Assembly: GCF_018130695.1 (NCBI RefSeq)
Contig: NZ_JAFCJX010000008.1
Span: forward strand, 124,001-188,000
Reading direction: 5' to 3'
Length of the DNA stretch: 64,000 nucleotides
Source: Bradyrhizobium jicamae
Lineage (GTDB): Bacteria; Pseudomonadota; Alphaproteobacteria; Rhizobiales; Xanthobacteraceae
Below the pieces are notes generated by a model. That model made no database searches. It saw only the letters and a program-made list of their open reading frames with translations, and was not told where the DNA came from. This document shows, in pieces, positions 42,179-51,744 of the stretch (position 1 is the stretch's first letter; the number at the start of each line of letters is the position of its first letter). The position numbers and the translations under genes were made by a program.

Positions 42179-43240
42179 TCAGGTCGTGCGATACTGGAAC
42201 ACACCGTCGACCTGCTCTGAGGTCAGCCGTCCCTCGACCAGCATGTAATTGACATGGGCGACCAGTTCGCCGGATGCGAAGCCCATCTGGTGGACGTCGA
42301 GGGGGTATTTGTTGAACACGACAGGGACCAGTTCTCGCGAGGTTTTCGGCACCTCGCGGCAGGCGTCCGCGATCAGCCGGCAGCGCTCCTCGTGGTGATC
42401 GGCGAGCTGCTTGATCCGGGTCTTCAGCCCGTAGAACGGCACGCCGTGGCCGGGCAGCACCATCACGTCATAGGGCAGCGTGGTGGTCAGGCTCGCCAGC
42501 GACGCCAGATATTCGCCGAGCGAGTTCTGCTGCGGCTCGACGGCCCAGACGCTGACATTGGGCGAGATCTTGCTCAGCACCTGGTCGGCGGAGAGGAACA
42601 GCTTGTCGGCCGCGCAATACAACATGACCTGATCGAGCGCGTGGCCGCCGCCCGTGATCACCTTGAAGCGGCGGGTGCCGATCACGACCTCGTCGCCATG
42701 AGAGAGGCGGTGATAGGACGGCGGCAGCACCGAGACCCGCTTCAGATAATCCTGGCCGCGGCCGAGCAGCTTTTCGGTCAGGTCTTCGTCCATGCCGTGG
42801 CGGCGGAAGAACAGCCGCTGCGCGGCGCGCCGCTCCTCGGTGCCGCGGTTCTGGTGATAGACCGACTGCAGATACTCGACCTGCGACATGAACAGCGGGC
42901 AGTCGAAGCGCTCGGTGATCCAGCCGGCAAGGCCGACATGGTCAGGATGCGAGTGGGTCACGATCAGGCGCGTGACCTTGACGTGGCTAAGCGGCCCTTC
43001 GAACAGCGTGGTCCACGCTGCGATCGACTCCTCGTTGCCGAAGCCGGAATCCACCATCGCCCAGCCGTCGCCGTCGGCCAGCAGATAGATGTTCACATGG
43101 TTGAGTCGGAACGGCAGCTTCAGCCGCACCCAGAGCACGCCCGGCGTCACCTCCACGACCTGGTCGTGGCCGGGATGGTTTTCCCAAGGGTACCGCAATG
43201 CTTCCGCGGAGGAGTGGATGCTGTCTGGTTTTGGATTCAT
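42179..43240 (-). CDS. MBL-fold metallo-hydrolase
   Basis: 353 aa metallo-beta-lactamase-fold protein. The dinuclear metal motif is His96-x-His98-x-Asp100-His101 (THSHPDHVG), with a further His in GGGHALDQ, an Asp in LSADQV, and LPGHG near residue 255. A C-terminal winged-helix-like extension (about 270-350) is typical of the LACTB2/glyoxalase-II-like group that hydrolyses thioesters or nucleic acid, so the substrate is open. It lies upstream of hemA on the same strand, but the hemA promoter separates them. Confidence 0.88.
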   Translation of the reverse strand: MNPKPDSIHSSAEALRYPWENHPGHDQVVEVTPGVLWVRLKLPFRLNHVNIYLLADGDGWAMVDSGFGNEESIAAWTTLFEGPLSHVKVTRLIVTHSHPDHVGLAGWITERFDCPLFMSQVEYLQSVYHQNRGTEERRAAQRLFFRRHGMDEDLTEKLLGRGQDYLKRVSVLPPSYHRLSHGDEVVIGTRRFKVITGGGHALDQVMLYCAADKLFLSADQVLSKISPNVSVWAVEPQQNSLGEYLASLASLTTTLPYDVMVLPGHGVPFYGLKTRIKQLADHHEERCRLIADACREVPKTSRELVPVVFNKYPLDVHQMGFASGELVAHVNYMLVEGRLTSEQVDGVFQYRTT

Positions 43241-43318
43241 TCTACCGGCTTAGCGGGCCACGGCCGGCCGCGCCAGCCGAAAAATCGGATGGCCGGTGTG
43301 AACAGGAACTAGAAATTC

Positions 43319-43445
43319 CGTAGCCCGGATGGAGCCAACGGGTCGCGCGAACGCGCGCCCGATGACAGGCTCCGCGCAATCCGGGGCGGCTCTATCCGCG
43401 GGCAGACCGCTCCCGGATTTCGCTTGTGCTCCATCCGGGCTACGG
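43319..43445. repeat. Repeat H
   Basis: Terminal inverted repeat CGTAGCCCGGATGGAG / CTCCATCCGGGCTACG (16 bp, perfect) around a spacer with internal GCGCG and CCGCGGG pairs. It lies between the MBL gene and the end of the chemoreceptor gene. Confidence 0.8.
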
Positions 43446-43457
43446 CAGCTTCGTTGC

Positions 43458-45602
43458 TTACGCCGCGCGGATGTTCGACAGGAAGGCGTCGATCTCCGAG
43501 CGCAGCACGTCGGCCTCGCGGCGCAGCGCGTCGGAGGCGTTGAGCACCTCGCCGGCCGCGGCGCCCGCCTCGGAGGAGGCGTTGCTGACGCCGACGATGT
43601 TGCTCGACACCTCGCTGGTGCCGCCGGCGGCGTGCTGGATATTGCGGGCGATCTCGCGGGTCGCAGCACCCTGCTCCTCGACGGCAGCGGCGATCGCGGT
43701 AGTGACGTCGTTGATCTCGCCGATAGTGCCGGAGATGCTGCGGATCGCGGAGACCGCCGTCGTCGTCACGGTCTGCATGCTGACGATCTGCTGGCGGATC
43801 TCTTCCGTCGCCTTCGCGGTCTGGCTGGCGAGGTTCTTCACCTCGCTTGCGACCACCGCAAAGCCGCGCCCGGCTTCACCGGCGCGCGCCGCCTCGATGG
43901 TGGCGTTGAGCGCGAGCAGGTTGGTCTGCGAGGCGATGGTCTGGATCAGGTCGACCACGACGCTGATGCGGCCGGCATTGTCGGCTAGCCCCTGCATGGT
44001 GGCGTCGGTCGAGCTTGCTTCCGCCACCGCCTTGCGGGCGATCTCCGCCGAGGTGACGACCTGGCGGCTGATCTCCTCGATCGAGGACGACAGCTCCTCG
44101 GTGCCGGCGGACACCGTCTGCACGTTGACCGAGGTTTCCTCTGCGGCCGAGGCCACAGCATTGACCAGCGAGCTCGACTGGTCTGCGGTCGCCGACATGC
44201 TCTGCGCGGTCGACTGCATCGAATTGGCCGAGGTCTGCAGGCTGTCGAGCGCGGTCCGCACGGTGGATTCGAACGCGACGATCTGGTTTTCCATGCGCGT
44301 GGCGCGCTCGGTCTTGGCGACGCGGTCCTTGTCCTGGGCGGCCGAGAGCTCGCGGCCCTCCAGCATGCTCTCGCGGAAGATCTGTAGCGAGTCGGCCATT
44401 GCCGAGATCTCGTCGCGCTGGCGGCTCGCGGGGATCTCGGTCTCGAGATCGCCGTCGGACAGCAGCTGCATCGAGCGCTGCAGCCCGCGGATGCGGCGCA
44501 GGATGTTGCGGCCGACATAGAGCCAGACGAACAGGAACGAGCCGACCAGGGTCAGCGCGCCGAGGCCGATCATCACGGTGGTTGCGAGCGAGATCTGCTG
44601 CCGCGCCGCGAAGGTCGCCGCGTTGGTCTCCTTCTGCACGCCGTCGACCAGCTGCTGCACGCTGATGCCGAGGCCGACATTGAGCTTGCGGGTCTCGTCG
44701 AGGATGGTCTGGCCGTAGTCGATCGAGTCGAGCTCCTTCTCGCGCAGCTTGAACACACCGGTCTTGCCGGAGCCGAGCGCCAGCAGCTTCTGCGCAGTGT
44801 CATGCATCGCCGCGATCGCCGGATTCTTCGGCAGGTCTTCGAGGTTGGACTTGATACGCTCGTGGCTCGCCTTGAATTCCTTCTCGATCTGTTCGAGCAT
44901 GTCGCTGGAGCTGGCCGACAGCCCCGCCGTCATGTCGGCGGCAGCGAGGTTGCCGAGCGCCAGGATGGTGCCGATCTGGCCGACCGTGCGGGCGGCTTCG
45001 GTTGCGTCGTCGCCGTTGACTTCGGCCGAGCCCAGGATGGCGCTCAGCCGTGTCTGCGCATCCAGCATCGCTGGGCTGGCGGCCGAGACGAACGCGGTCT
45101 GTGCCTTGCGCAGCGCGATGTATTGCTTGTCATGCAGCGCTGCGACCTCCAGCCGCTCCTTCGCCGCCGAGATCAGGCTGTTCGTCGCCTCATCGGTGTT
45201 CTTGGCATTTTCCTTCAGCGCAGCCACGATCGACTTGTCGGCGCCGAGCTCGATGATCTCGCCGAGCTTGGCGGTGAGCTGCTGCTGGACTTCCTTCACC
45301 TTCTTGGTGCGCTCGTTCAGGGCGTCTTCGGTCGGCGAGGCCAGCAGGCCCGGTCCTTGCGCTGCGAGTGCTGCGCTCTGCGCGGACAATTGGAGGCTGG
45401 CGGCGAGACGCGGAATGTCGCGGCCGCTGAGGTCGGTCATGGTGGTGCCGAGCTGGCTGAACACCCAGCCGGCGCCGGCGCTGATCACCAGCGCCATGCC
45501 CGCGATCACGGCAAACGCCGCGAACAGGCTGCCGCGCACGCCCATCTTCGGAAGATGGATGCGCTTGAAATTTGGTTTGCCGAGCTTGAATCGAAACGCC
45601 AT
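43458..45602 (-). CDS. Methyl-accepting chemotaxis protein
   Basis: 714 aa from ATG 45602 ([18 protein letters not shown]); an upstream extension to 45779 is not family-like. Membrane helix 1 is at about residues 25-48. A roughly 310-residue helical periplasmic domain rich in Ala/Leu follows. Membrane helix 2 is near 370-395, then HAMP ([23 protein letters not shown]). The signalling tip [33 protein letters not shown] is near residues 590-625. No CheR-binding pentapeptide is seen at the C-terminus. The ligand is unknown; helical sensors of this type often bind small organic acids or respond to energy state. Confidence 0.93.
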   Translation of the reverse strand: MAFRFKLGKPNFKRIHLPKMGVRGSLFAAFAVIAGMALVISAGAGWVFSQLGTTMTDLSGRDIPRLAASLQLSAQSAALAAQGPGLLASPTEDALNERTKKVKEVQQQLTAKLGEIIELGADKSIVAALKENAKNTDEATNSLISAAKERLEVAALHDKQYIALRKAQTAFVSAASPAMLDAQTRLSAILGSAEVNGDDATEAARTVGQIGTILALGNLAAADMTAGLSASSSDMLEQIEKEFKASHERIKSNLEDLPKNPAIAAMHDTAQKLLALGSGKTGVFKLREKELDSIDYGQTILDETRKLNVGLGISVQQLVDGVQKETNAATFAARQQISLATTVMIGLGALTLVGSFLFVWLYVGRNILRRIRGLQRSMQLLSDGDLETEIPASRQRDEISAMADSLQIFRESMLEGRELSAAQDKDRVAKTERATRMENQIVAFESTVRTALDSLQTSANSMQSTAQSMSATADQSSSLVNAVASAAEETSVNVQTVSAGTEELSSSIEEISRQVVTSAEIARKAVAEASSTDATMQGLADNAGRISVVVDLIQTIASQTNLLALNATIEAARAGEAGRGFAVVASEVKNLASQTAKATEEIRQQIVSMQTVTTTAVSAIRSISGTIGEINDVTTAIAAAVEEQGAATREIARNIQHAAGGTSEVSSNIVGVSNASSEAGAAAGEVLNASDALRREADVLRSEIDAFLSNIRAA

Positions 45603-45780
45603 TGCCCCGTGCCCCGTCGTCACTACCTTGGGATGATCCCTCGCGCGGCAGTATCGCGACCGTCCGTTAAAAAATGGGGAAGGCTGCGGGCGATCTCTGT
45701 TATTTTTCAGCGACATGCGCGGTGATTTGTTCCGCAGGTCGGAATTGGATCCGTGCGCTGCCGCTGCACAACGCAACAAA

Positions 45781-45806
45781 AAAGGCCGGCATGTATGCCG
45801 GCCTTT
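45781..45806. terminator. Hairpin terminator after the outer-membrane protein gene
   Basis: AAAGGCCGGCAT / ATGCCGGCCTTT (12 bp, perfect) with a minimal loop. On the minus strand it ends in TTTTTTTG, downstream of the 45831-46568 gene. Confidence 0.8.
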
Positions 45807-45830
45807 CGCTGCTCGTCGTGACCTCAGAGA

Positions 45831-46568
45831 TCAGTAGCGCGCGACCGCCTGGCCGCCGAGATTGAAGCGGTAGTTGATGCCGGCCTTGATCGTGTGCTCG
45901 TCATTGTGGAACGAGCCGAACGGCACCAGGGCTGCGGGCGCGAGGAAGCGCGCGTCGCCGAAATTGTAATACTGGTACTCGGCCTTGGCCGACCAGTTCG
46001 GCGCGAACATGTATTCGAGGCCGGCGCCGACGGTGTAGCCGTTGGTGTGATTGTCGCTGAGCAGGAAGGGAACGTTGACGCCGCCGAGCGTCAACGTCTC
46101 GCGGTTGTCGGAATAGGCGTAGCCGCCATTCACGTAGACGAGGCCCGGACCCCAGGTGTAGCCGATGCGGCCGGTGATCGAGGCGATCGCGCGCTGGTTG
46201 TTGTTGTAGACGAGGCCGGTCGGGAAGATCGCGTTCAGCGCATTGTTGCCGAGCCAGGAATACTGGCCTTCGACGCCAACAACGACATTCGGATGGAACT
46301 GCCAATCGGCGCCGGCCTGCACGCCGCCCATCAGGCGGGCGCTGTAGTCCGAGAGCACGAGGCCGTTGAAGGCGTTGCTGCCCGCAAACGCGCCGCCGAG
46401 ATGGCCGCCGATATAGAAGCCGGTCCAGTTGTAGATCGGCGCGGCATAGGGTGCATACGCGGGAGCCTGGCTGTAGGGGCGTGCGCCAAGATCGGCGGCG
46501 TGGGCGCTCGCGCTCACGGCAGCAATGGCTGCGAGGGAAGCGGTGGCGAGCAGAAGGGTCTTCATCAT
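45831..46568 (-). CDS. Outer-membrane beta-barrel protein, Omp25/Omp31-like porin family
   Basis: 245 aa. A signal peptide ends SAHA at about residue 24. The mature protein starts ADLGARPY with the family-typical APIYNWTGFYIGGHLGGAF strand near 45-63. Alternating strands rich in Gly/Tyr/Asn follow, including SARLMGGVQAGADWQF, RIGYTWGPGLVYVNGGYAY and GLEYMFAPNWSAKAEYQYYNFG. The C-terminal residue is Tyr, as expected for BAM-dependent insertion. These small barrels are abundant structural or porin proteins in Rhizobiales. Confidence 0.93.
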   Translation of the reverse strand: MMKTLLLATASLAAIAAVSASAHAADLGARPYSQAPAYAPYAAPIYNWTGFYIGGHLGGAFAGSNAFNGLVLSDYSARLMGGVQAGADWQFHPNVVVGVEGQYSWLGNNALNAIFPTGLVYNNNQRAIASITGRIGYTWGPGLVYVNGGYAYSDNRETLTLGGVNVPFLLSDNHTNGYTVGAGLEYMFAPNWSAKAEYQYYNFGDARFLAPAALVPFGSFHNDEHTIKAGINYRFNLGGQAVARY

Positions 46569-46790
46569 GGTCTCCGGCAGGTAACTGAGGCGCCAGGGCG
46601 CCGTCCTTGAGGGCAGTTAGGCCGGATTTAAATAAAATGCTGTCAATGAAGCGGCAGCGCGTCCGATAACCCAAGCTCTTGGCCGGTAATCCTTTTTTGT
46701 GCCTAACGCGGGCTTAAGCGGCGCGGTGAAGAAACGGTAAAGAAGCCGTCATGCGCAACGAAGTCAGGTCGGATTGGCGGCGGGGATTCA

Positions 46791-46914
46791 CCTCTCCCTT
46801 GGGAGAGGTCGGCGCATAGCGCCGGGTGAGGGGATGCGGTCCCTCGATGGACCTGACACCCTCACCCGGATTCCTCGCTTCGCTCGCAATCCGACCTCTC
46901 CCTCCGGGAGAGGT
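46791..46914. repeat. Repeat family A, copy 7
   Basis: CCTCTCCCTTGGGAGAGG at the left and CCTCTCCCTCCGGGAGAGG at the right, with GGTGAGGGGATG and ACACCCTCACCCGGATTCC between. It is a shortened-hairpin subtype. Confidence 0.78.
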
Positions 46915-46936
46915 GATCGAAGCCGGTGTTGGAGTT

Positions 46937-47260
46937 TCAGCCGAGCCTGCGCCGCACGTCCTCGCGCATCTGCTCGCGAAACGCCTGGCGGCGCGCCGGA
47001 CGGTCCTTCACCGCCACGTCGTGGCGGTCGAAGATGTTGAACTTCTCCAGGATCGGATAGCGCTCGCTGGCCATCGCCAGCACCCGAAGGAGTTCAGCGG
47101 CCTGGCTGCTCGGCCCCGTCACTTCCCATTTCCGGATCGTGTTGGCGGCGTTGGCATCGTCAGACAATCCGCACAGCTTGGCCATGTCGGCAGGGGTGAG
47201 CGGACGGCCGATCGCTTCGCTGAGATCTTCGCGCAATTTCTTTAGTTCTGGTCCGGTCAC
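46937..47260 (-). CDS. Small protein with possible helix-turn-helix
   Basis: 107 aa. Residues 1-60 look like an XRE-type or plasmid-antitoxin-type helix-turn-helix (ELKKLREDLSEAIGRPLTPADMAKLCGL...ANTIRKWE). The remainder is helical and Arg-rich (RQAFREQMREDVRRRLG). No toxin partner gene is adjacent. It could be a transcriptional regulator; this is not proven. Confidence 0.7.
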   Translation of the reverse strand: MTGPELKKLREDLSEAIGRPLTPADMAKLCGLSDDANAANTIRKWEVTGPSSQAAELLRVLAMASERYPILEKFNIFDRHDVAVKDRPARRQAFREQMREDVRRRLG

Positions 47261-47359
47261 TTAGGGTTCCGCTCCGGGGACAAGAAGTGTGAAGTGGATC
47301 ACGTATCACGCTCCGGACCGGGGCTATACCACGCGCACGCATTTCCCGAGGAGGCGATC

Positions 47360-47485
47360 ATGCGCGATATTATTGAAAGCCTGAGTCCCGAGGACGGACA
47401 AATCGACTGGAAATGGGTCGGCAGTGTGTTCGCGTTCTACGTCGTTGTCGTTGTTGCCGGCGCAGGTGTGGTGATCACGCATTGA
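47360..47485 (+). CDS. 41-residue single-pass membrane protein
   Basis: ATG 47360 follows CCGAGGAGGCGATC, a very good ribosome-binding site. The protein (MRDIIESLSPEDGQIDWKW...) has an acidic N-terminus and one Val-rich membrane helix (about residues 20-38, VGSVFAFYVVVVVAGAGVV) and ends ITH. The role is unknown. Alphaproteobacteria encode several such tiny membrane proteins. An in-frame ATG at 47294 is less likely because it lacks a ribosome-binding site. Confidence 0.7.
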   Translation: MRDIIESLSPEDGQIDWKWVGSVFAFYVVVVVAGAGVVITH

Positions 47486-47552
47486 TAATTGCGCGGCTCG
47501 CGCGCGACGAAGGTCGCGCGAGGGCTGATGTCATGATGATGTTTGCAAAGAA

Positions 47553-47627
47553 TGGTGCTGCCAGACAGGATTGAACTGTCGACCTCTCCATTACCAATGG
47601 AGTGCTCTACCACTGAGCTACGGCAGC
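47553..47627 (-). tRNA. tRNA-Thr (anticodon GGT)
   Basis: 75 nt including an encoded CCA. Acceptor GCTGCCG/TGGCAGC, D-loop AGCTCAGTGGTAGAGC, anticodon stem CTCCA/TGGAG with loop TTGGTAA (anticodon GGT, reads ACC and ACU), and T-arm with GTTCAATCC. All stems pair. Confidence 0.97.
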
Positions 47628-47936
47628 ATGCCCGGGAAAAGAATCGGCCCTCAAGGGCCCGTCCAAGCGGGCGGTTCTTGCCACAAGGCCCCCTCCGGCG
47701 CAAGCACAAGGGTGGCCCCAAAGCGCCTCGAATCCGCTGAATTTGTCCGATCTGGGCCCTCGGTCGCTGTTATCGGGCCGATTCGGGGTGGATTCGGTTC
47801 CCAATCGCGCCAGCGCGGCCTTCCCTGACAAATCTTGCCCGAATCCAGCCTCGGACCTGGCCAGCCGAGTGGGTGCAGGGCGCCGGCGCTTTGACTATTC
47901 TGCGGAGCGCGAGAGTTGGAGGCGAGCGAGTTCGGA
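47628..47936. other. Intergenic stretch between divergent tRNA-Thr and a small-protein gene
   Basis: Contains GC-rich hairpins close to the tRNA (GGCCCTCAAGGGCC and CCGTCC/GGGCGG) and presumably the tRNA promoter on the minus strand, though no strong -35/-10 is evident. No gene is seen. A long minus-strand open frame spanning 47651-49966 is an antisense shadow of the flavoprotein gene. Confidence 0.6.
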
Positions 47937-48128
47937 ATGGCTGACGAGAAGGACAGGGGCAAAGCGGATGCGCGCGGAGCGACTGCGCGGCGGGATCGTC
48001 TGAAGCTTGCGCTGCGCGAAAACCTGAAGCGGCGGAAGTCGCAGGCGCGCGGGCGGACCGACGCCGCATCTACCGAATTGCCCGACGCCTTCCTAGATGA
48101 CGCTGGCGAAAAGGAGCCCGGTCGATAG
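47937..48128 (+). CDS. Small basic conserved protein
   Basis: 63 aa from ATG 47937 (MADEKDRGKADARG...), with the core TARRDRLKLALRENLKRRKSQARGR at residues 15-40. It is highly basic and helical, so nucleic-acid or ribosome contact is possible. I recall this core from short Rhizobiales proteins encoded beside murA and hisD, which fits the hisD cluster 5 kb downstream. The in-frame TTG at 47916 is a less likely start. Confidence 0.72.
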   Translation: MADEKDRGKADARGATARRDRLKLALRENLKRRKSQARGRTDAASTELPDAFLDDAGEKEPGR

Positions 48129-48163
48129 GATCGCTCTTCGCCGGGCAAGCGGAAACAACAAGA

Positions 48164-49858
48164 ATGGCCGACGAGACCACGATCAACCGACTGAACGCCA
48201 CCGCCTATGCCTTCCCGCGCCTCGAGCAAACCTTTCCGACGCTGACGCCGCAGGAGATCGAGCGCATGCGCCGCTTCGGCGAGCTGCGCGCGTACAAATC
48301 CGGCGAGGCGCTGTTCGAGACCGGCAAGCCCGGGCCCGGCATGTTCGTGGTGCTCTCGGGCAATGTCGCGATCACAATCCGCGACGGCCTCGGCATTGTC
48401 ACGCCCGTCATCGACCAGGGGCCCGGCCAATTCCTCGCCGAGATCGGCCAGCTCTCCGGCCGTCCCGCGCTGGTCGACGGCCATGCCGAGGGCGATGTCG
48501 AGACGCTGCTGCTGCCGCCGGAGCGGTTGCGCGCGCTTTTGGTTGCCGAGGCCGATCTCGGCGAGCGCATCATGCGTGCACTGATCCTGCGCCGGGTCAG
48601 CCTGATCCAGGGTGGCGCCGGCGGCGCGGTGCTGATCGGCCCGGCCTCGGCCGGCAACATGGCGGGCCTGCAGAACTTCCTGTCGCGCAACGGCCAGCCG
48701 CATCATTTCCTCGATCCCGACACCGATACGGACGCCGCCGATCTGGTCGCGCGCTATTCGGCCTCGCGCGCCGACCTGCCGCTGGTGGTCTGCCCCGACG
48801 GCACCGTGCTGCGCAATCCGTCGGAGATCTCGCTTGCGATGGCGCTCGGCATGATCGGCGCCCATGCGCATGACAAACTCTACGACGTCGCCGTGGTCGG
48901 CAGCGGTCCGGCCGGTTTGGCCACCGCTGTTTATGCGGCGTCCGAAGGCCTGTCGGTCGCGGTGCTGGATTCCCGCGCCTTCGGCGGTCAGGCCGGCGCC
49001 AGTGCGCGCATTGAAAACTATCTCGGTTTCCCGACCGGCATCTCCGGCCAGGCGCTCGCAGGGCGCGCCTTCAACCAGGCGCAGAAGTTCGGCGCGGAGA
49101 TGCTGATCCCGGTCTCGGTGAAATCGCTCGACTGCTCGAAAGCCTCGGGTGCGTTTGCGCTGTCGACCATGTGCGGCCACACGCTGCGCGCCAAGTCGGT
49201 GGTGGTGGCGAGCGGCGCGCGCTATCGCCGGCCGGAGATGGCGAACCTCGAGGCCTATGAGGGCCGCGGCGTCTGGTACTGGGCTTCGCCGATCGAGGCG
49301 CGGCTTTGCGCCAACCAGGACGTGGTGCTGGTCGGCGGCGGCAATTCGGCCGGGCAAGCCGCGGTGTTCCTGTCGGCGCATGCGCGCAAGGTCTACATGA
49401 TGATCCGCGGCGGCGGTCTCGGCGCCAGCATGTCGCGCTATCTGATCGAGCGCATCGAGGCGACGCCGAACATCGAATTGATGTTCAACACCGAGGTGAT
49501 CGGGCTGGAAGGTGTGGAGACGCTGGAGCGCATTCGCTGGCGCAGCCGGCTCGCGCCCGACGAATTTTCGCTTCCCGTCCGCAATCTTTTCCTGTTCGTC
49601 GGCGCCGATCCCGCGACAGGCTGGCTCGAAGGCTGCGGCGTGCAGGTCGATCGCGCCGGCTTCGTGGTGACCGGCGTCACGCATGACGAGAGCGGGCGTC
49701 CGGTGCCGCAGCTCGAAACCACCGTGCCCGGCGTGTTCGCGGTCGGCGACGTCCGCTCCGGCTCGGTCAAGCGCGTCGGCGGCGCGATCGGCGAGGGCGC
49801 GCAGGTCGTTGCCGCGCTGCACGGCTTTCTTGCCGACAGCGCGAGCCCATCGTTGTAG
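48164..49858 (+). CDS. Thioredoxin-reductase-like flavoprotein with N-terminal cyclic-nucleotide-binding domain, no CxxC
   Basis: 564 aa. Residues about 25-145 form a cNMP/CRP-type beta-roll (YKSGEALFETGKPGPGMFVVLSGNVAI). Residues about 240-560 form a TrxR fold with FAD motif VVGSGPAGLATA, GGQAGASARIENYLGFP, NADPH motif VLVGGGNSAGQAA and FAVGDVRSGSVKRVGGAIGEGAQV. The catalytic CATC site of thioredoxin reductases is replaced by YWASP, so it cannot reduce thioredoxin by the usual route. The next gene, 9 bp downstream, encodes a UBP-type zinc finger; the two domains occur fused in some bacteria as I recall. Probably a cNMP-responsive NAD(P)H-dependent reductase of unknown partner. Confidence 0.85.
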   Translation: MADETTINRLNATAYAFPRLEQTFPTLTPQEIERMRRFGELRAYKSGEALFETGKPGPGMFVVLSGNVAITIRDGLGIVTPVIDQGPGQFLAEIGQLSGRPALVDGHAEGDVETLLLPPERLRALLVAEADLGERIMRALILRRVSLIQGGAGGAVLIGPASAGNMAGLQNFLSRNGQPHHFLDPDTDTDAADLVARYSASRADLPLVVCPDGTVLRNPSEISLAMALGMIGAHAHDKLYDVAVVGSGPAGLATAVYAASEGLSVAVLDSRAFGGQAGASARIENYLGFPTGISGQALAGRAFNQAQKFGAEMLIPVSVKSLDCSKASGAFALSTMCGHTLRAKSVVVASGARYRRPEMANLEAYEGRGVWYWASPIEARLCANQDVVLVGGGNSAGQAAVFLSAHARKVYMMIRGGGLGASMSRYLIERIEATPNIELMFNTEVIGLEGVETLERIRWRSRLAPDEFSLPVRNLFLFVGADPATGWLEGCGVQVDRAGFVVTGVTHDESGRPVPQLETTVPGVFAVGDVRSGSVKRVGGAIGEGAQVVAALHGFLADSASPSL

Positions 49859-49867
49859 AGGCCACGC

Positions 49868-50176
49868 ATGTCCAAGGGCTGCAATCACATCGCCGGCATC
49901 CAGGACGTGACGCCGAGCGCGCTCGGCTGCGAGGAGTGCCTGAAGAGCGGCAGCCGCTGGCTGCACTTACGGATCTGCCGGACCTGCGGCCATGTCGGCT
50001 GCTGCGACGACTCGCCAAACAAGCACGCCACGGCGCATTTCCACGCCACCGGCCATCCCGTGATCGAAGGCTATGATCCGCCGGAGGGCTGGGGCTGGTG
50101 CTATGTCGATGAAGTCTTGTTCGATCTCTCCAGGCGCAAGACGCCGCATAACGGCAAGATTCCGCGCTACTATTGA
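49868..50176 (+). CDS. UBP-type zinc-finger domain protein
   Basis: 102 aa consisting almost entirely of a ZnF-UBP domain. Cys5/His7, CEEC at about 21-24, CRTCGHVGCC at about 38-46, and His residues in KHATAHFHATGHPV supply the usual three zinc sites. In eukaryotes this fold binds the ubiquitin C-terminus; bacteria lack ubiquitin, so the ligand is unknown. Tight coupling to the flavoprotein gene (9 bp) argues that it is its partner or redox/peptide-binding adaptor. Confidence 0.88.
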   Translation: MSKGCNHIAGIQDVTPSALGCEECLKSGSRWLHLRICRTCGHVGCCDDSPNKHATAHFHATGHPVIEGYDPPEGWGWCYVDEVLFDLSRRKTPHNGKIPRYY

Positions 50177-50342
50177 ATCTTATTGCGCGCACGCCTGCCT
50201 GCATTTGTGACAGCAATGCAAAGCGATTGTGCGCATCATCCTTTCGTTGAGTTCCTGCATCCGTTACCGCGCACGGCACTAGGGCGAGTGGAAATTTCCG
50301 GACACACATCGTAACGTCGGGGTCTCAACGGGGAGGCGTCGC

Positions 50343-50825
50343 ATGGTCCTGTTTCACACACTCATCAGCCTGATCGGAATCGTGACCGGCCTTGTGGTGA
50401 TGTACGGGCTGCTCGGCGCGCAGCGGATGCCCGGCATGACCGCGGTCTTTCTGGTGACCACCATCCTCACCAGCGCCACCGGCTTCCTGATTCCGCCGCT
50501 GTTCTTCGACAAGCTGCTGCCGTCCCACGTCGTCGGCTTCATCTCGCTGGTGCTGCTCGCGATCGCCTGCATCGCGCTCTACCTCATGAGGCTCGCCGGC
50601 ATCTGGCGGTCCGTCTATGTCGTCACCGCGATGGTCTCGCTCTATCTCAACGTCTTCGTGCTCGTGATCCAGAGCTTCCTGAAGATTTCGGTGCTGCACG
50701 AACTGGCGCCAAGCGTGCCGCCGTCCGGTCCGGTGTTCGGCGCGGTGCAGGGCGTCGTGCTGGTGTTCTTCGTGATCGCCACCATTGCCGCCTGGCGGCG
50801 CTTCAAGCCGCTGGCGCTGGCCTGA
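50343..50825 (+). CDS. Four-helix inner-membrane protein of unknown function
   Basis: 160 aa with predicted membrane segments at about residues 5-23, 33-54, 64-84 and 90-112, plus a fifth near 132-152. The sequence starts MVLFHTLISLIGIVTGLVVMYGLL and has few charges. ATG 50343 follows GGGGAGGCGTCGC. No functional motif is recognised. It lies in the same direction as the zinc-finger gene, but a 166-bp gap suggests its own promoter. Confidence 0.78.
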   Translation: MVLFHTLISLIGIVTGLVVMYGLLGAQRMPGMTAVFLVTTILTSATGFLIPPLFFDKLLPSHVVGFISLVLLAIACIALYLMRLAGIWRSVYVVTAMVSLYLNVFVLVIQSFLKISVLHELAPSVPPSGPVFGAVQGVVLVFFVIATIAAWRRFKPLALA

Positions 50826-50903
50826 CGCTTACTCAGTTTCGTCATCGCCCTCGCACGCCCGAACGGGCGTGCTCTCCACTATCCGTGCAGGAAAGGCTGC
50901 TCC

Positions 50904-51728
50904 ATGCCCATCATCACCACCAGGGACGGCGTCGAGATCTTCTACAAGGATTGGGGCGCGGGCCAGCCGATCGTGTTCAGCCATGGCTGGCCGCTGTCGT
51001 CGGACGATTGGGACGCGCAGATGATGTTCTTCCTCAATCACGGCTTCCGCGTCGTCGCCCATGACCGCCGCGGCCATGGCCGCTCGGCGCAGGTCGCCGA
51101 CGGCCACGACATGGATCACTACGCCGACGATCTCGCCGCGCTGACCGCGCATCTCGATCTCAAAAACGCCGTCCATGTCGGCCATTCCACCGGCGGCGGC
51201 GAAGTCGTGCACTACATCGCGCGTCACGGCGAGAGCCGCGTGGCCAAGGCCGCGATCATCGCCGCGGTGCCGCCCTTGATGGTGCAGACCCCACAAAATC
51301 CCGGCGGCCTGCCGAAGAGCGTGTTCGACGATTTTCAGGTCCAGCTGGCGGCCAACCGTTCCGGCTTCTACCGCGACATCGCCGCCGGCCCGTTCTACGG
51401 CTACAACCGTCCCGGCGCGAAGCCGTCGGAGGCCGTGATCCAGAACTGGTGGCGCCAGGGCATGATGGGCGGCGCCAAGGCGCATTACGACGGCATCGTC
51501 GCCTTCTCGCAGACCGACTTCACCGAGGATCTGAAGAAGATCAACGTGCCGGTGCTGGTGATGCATGGCGACGACGATCAGGTCGTGCCCTATGCGGATT
51601 CAGGCCCGCTGTCGGCGAAGCTTTTGAAGAACGGCACGCTGAAGACGTACAAGGGCTTTCCGCATGGCATGCCGACCACGGAAGCGCCGACGATCAACGC
51701 GGATCTGCTGGCGTTCATCAAGGGCTGA
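50904..51728 (+). CDS. Alpha/beta hydrolase, non-heme chloroperoxidase/esterase family
   Basis: 274 aa. The catalytic nucleophile is Ser95 in GHSTGGGE, the oxyanion-site region is [12 protein letters not shown] near 26-37, and the Asp ([12 protein letters not shown]) and His ([10 protein letters not shown]) follow in the C-terminal part. The sequence [12 protein letters not shown] is typical of cofactor-free haloperoxidases/perhydrolases, which physiologically act as esterases. No signal peptide, hence cytoplasmic. The natural substrate is unknown. Confidence 0.9.
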   Translation: MPIITTRDGVEIFYKDWGAGQPIVFSHGWPLSSDDWDAQMMFFLNHGFRVVAHDRRGHGRSAQVADGHDMDHYADDLAALTAHLDLKNAVHVGHSTGGGEVVHYIARHGESRVAKAAIIAAVPPLMVQTPQNPGGLPKSVFDDFQVQLAANRSGFYRDIAAGPFYGYNRPGAKPSEAVIQNWWRQGMMGGAKAHYDGIVAFSQTDFTEDLKKINVPVLVMHGDDDQVVPYADSGPLSAKLLKNGTLKTYKGFPHGMPTTEAPTINADLLAFIKG

Positions 51729-51744
51729 AGCGAGGCACACTTCG

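Noticed and set aside
47651..49966. Very long minus-strand open frame (771 codons)
   Set aside because: It is antisense to the flavoprotein gene at 48164, has a His/Arg/Asp-rich composition typical of GC-rich shadow frames, and no motif.
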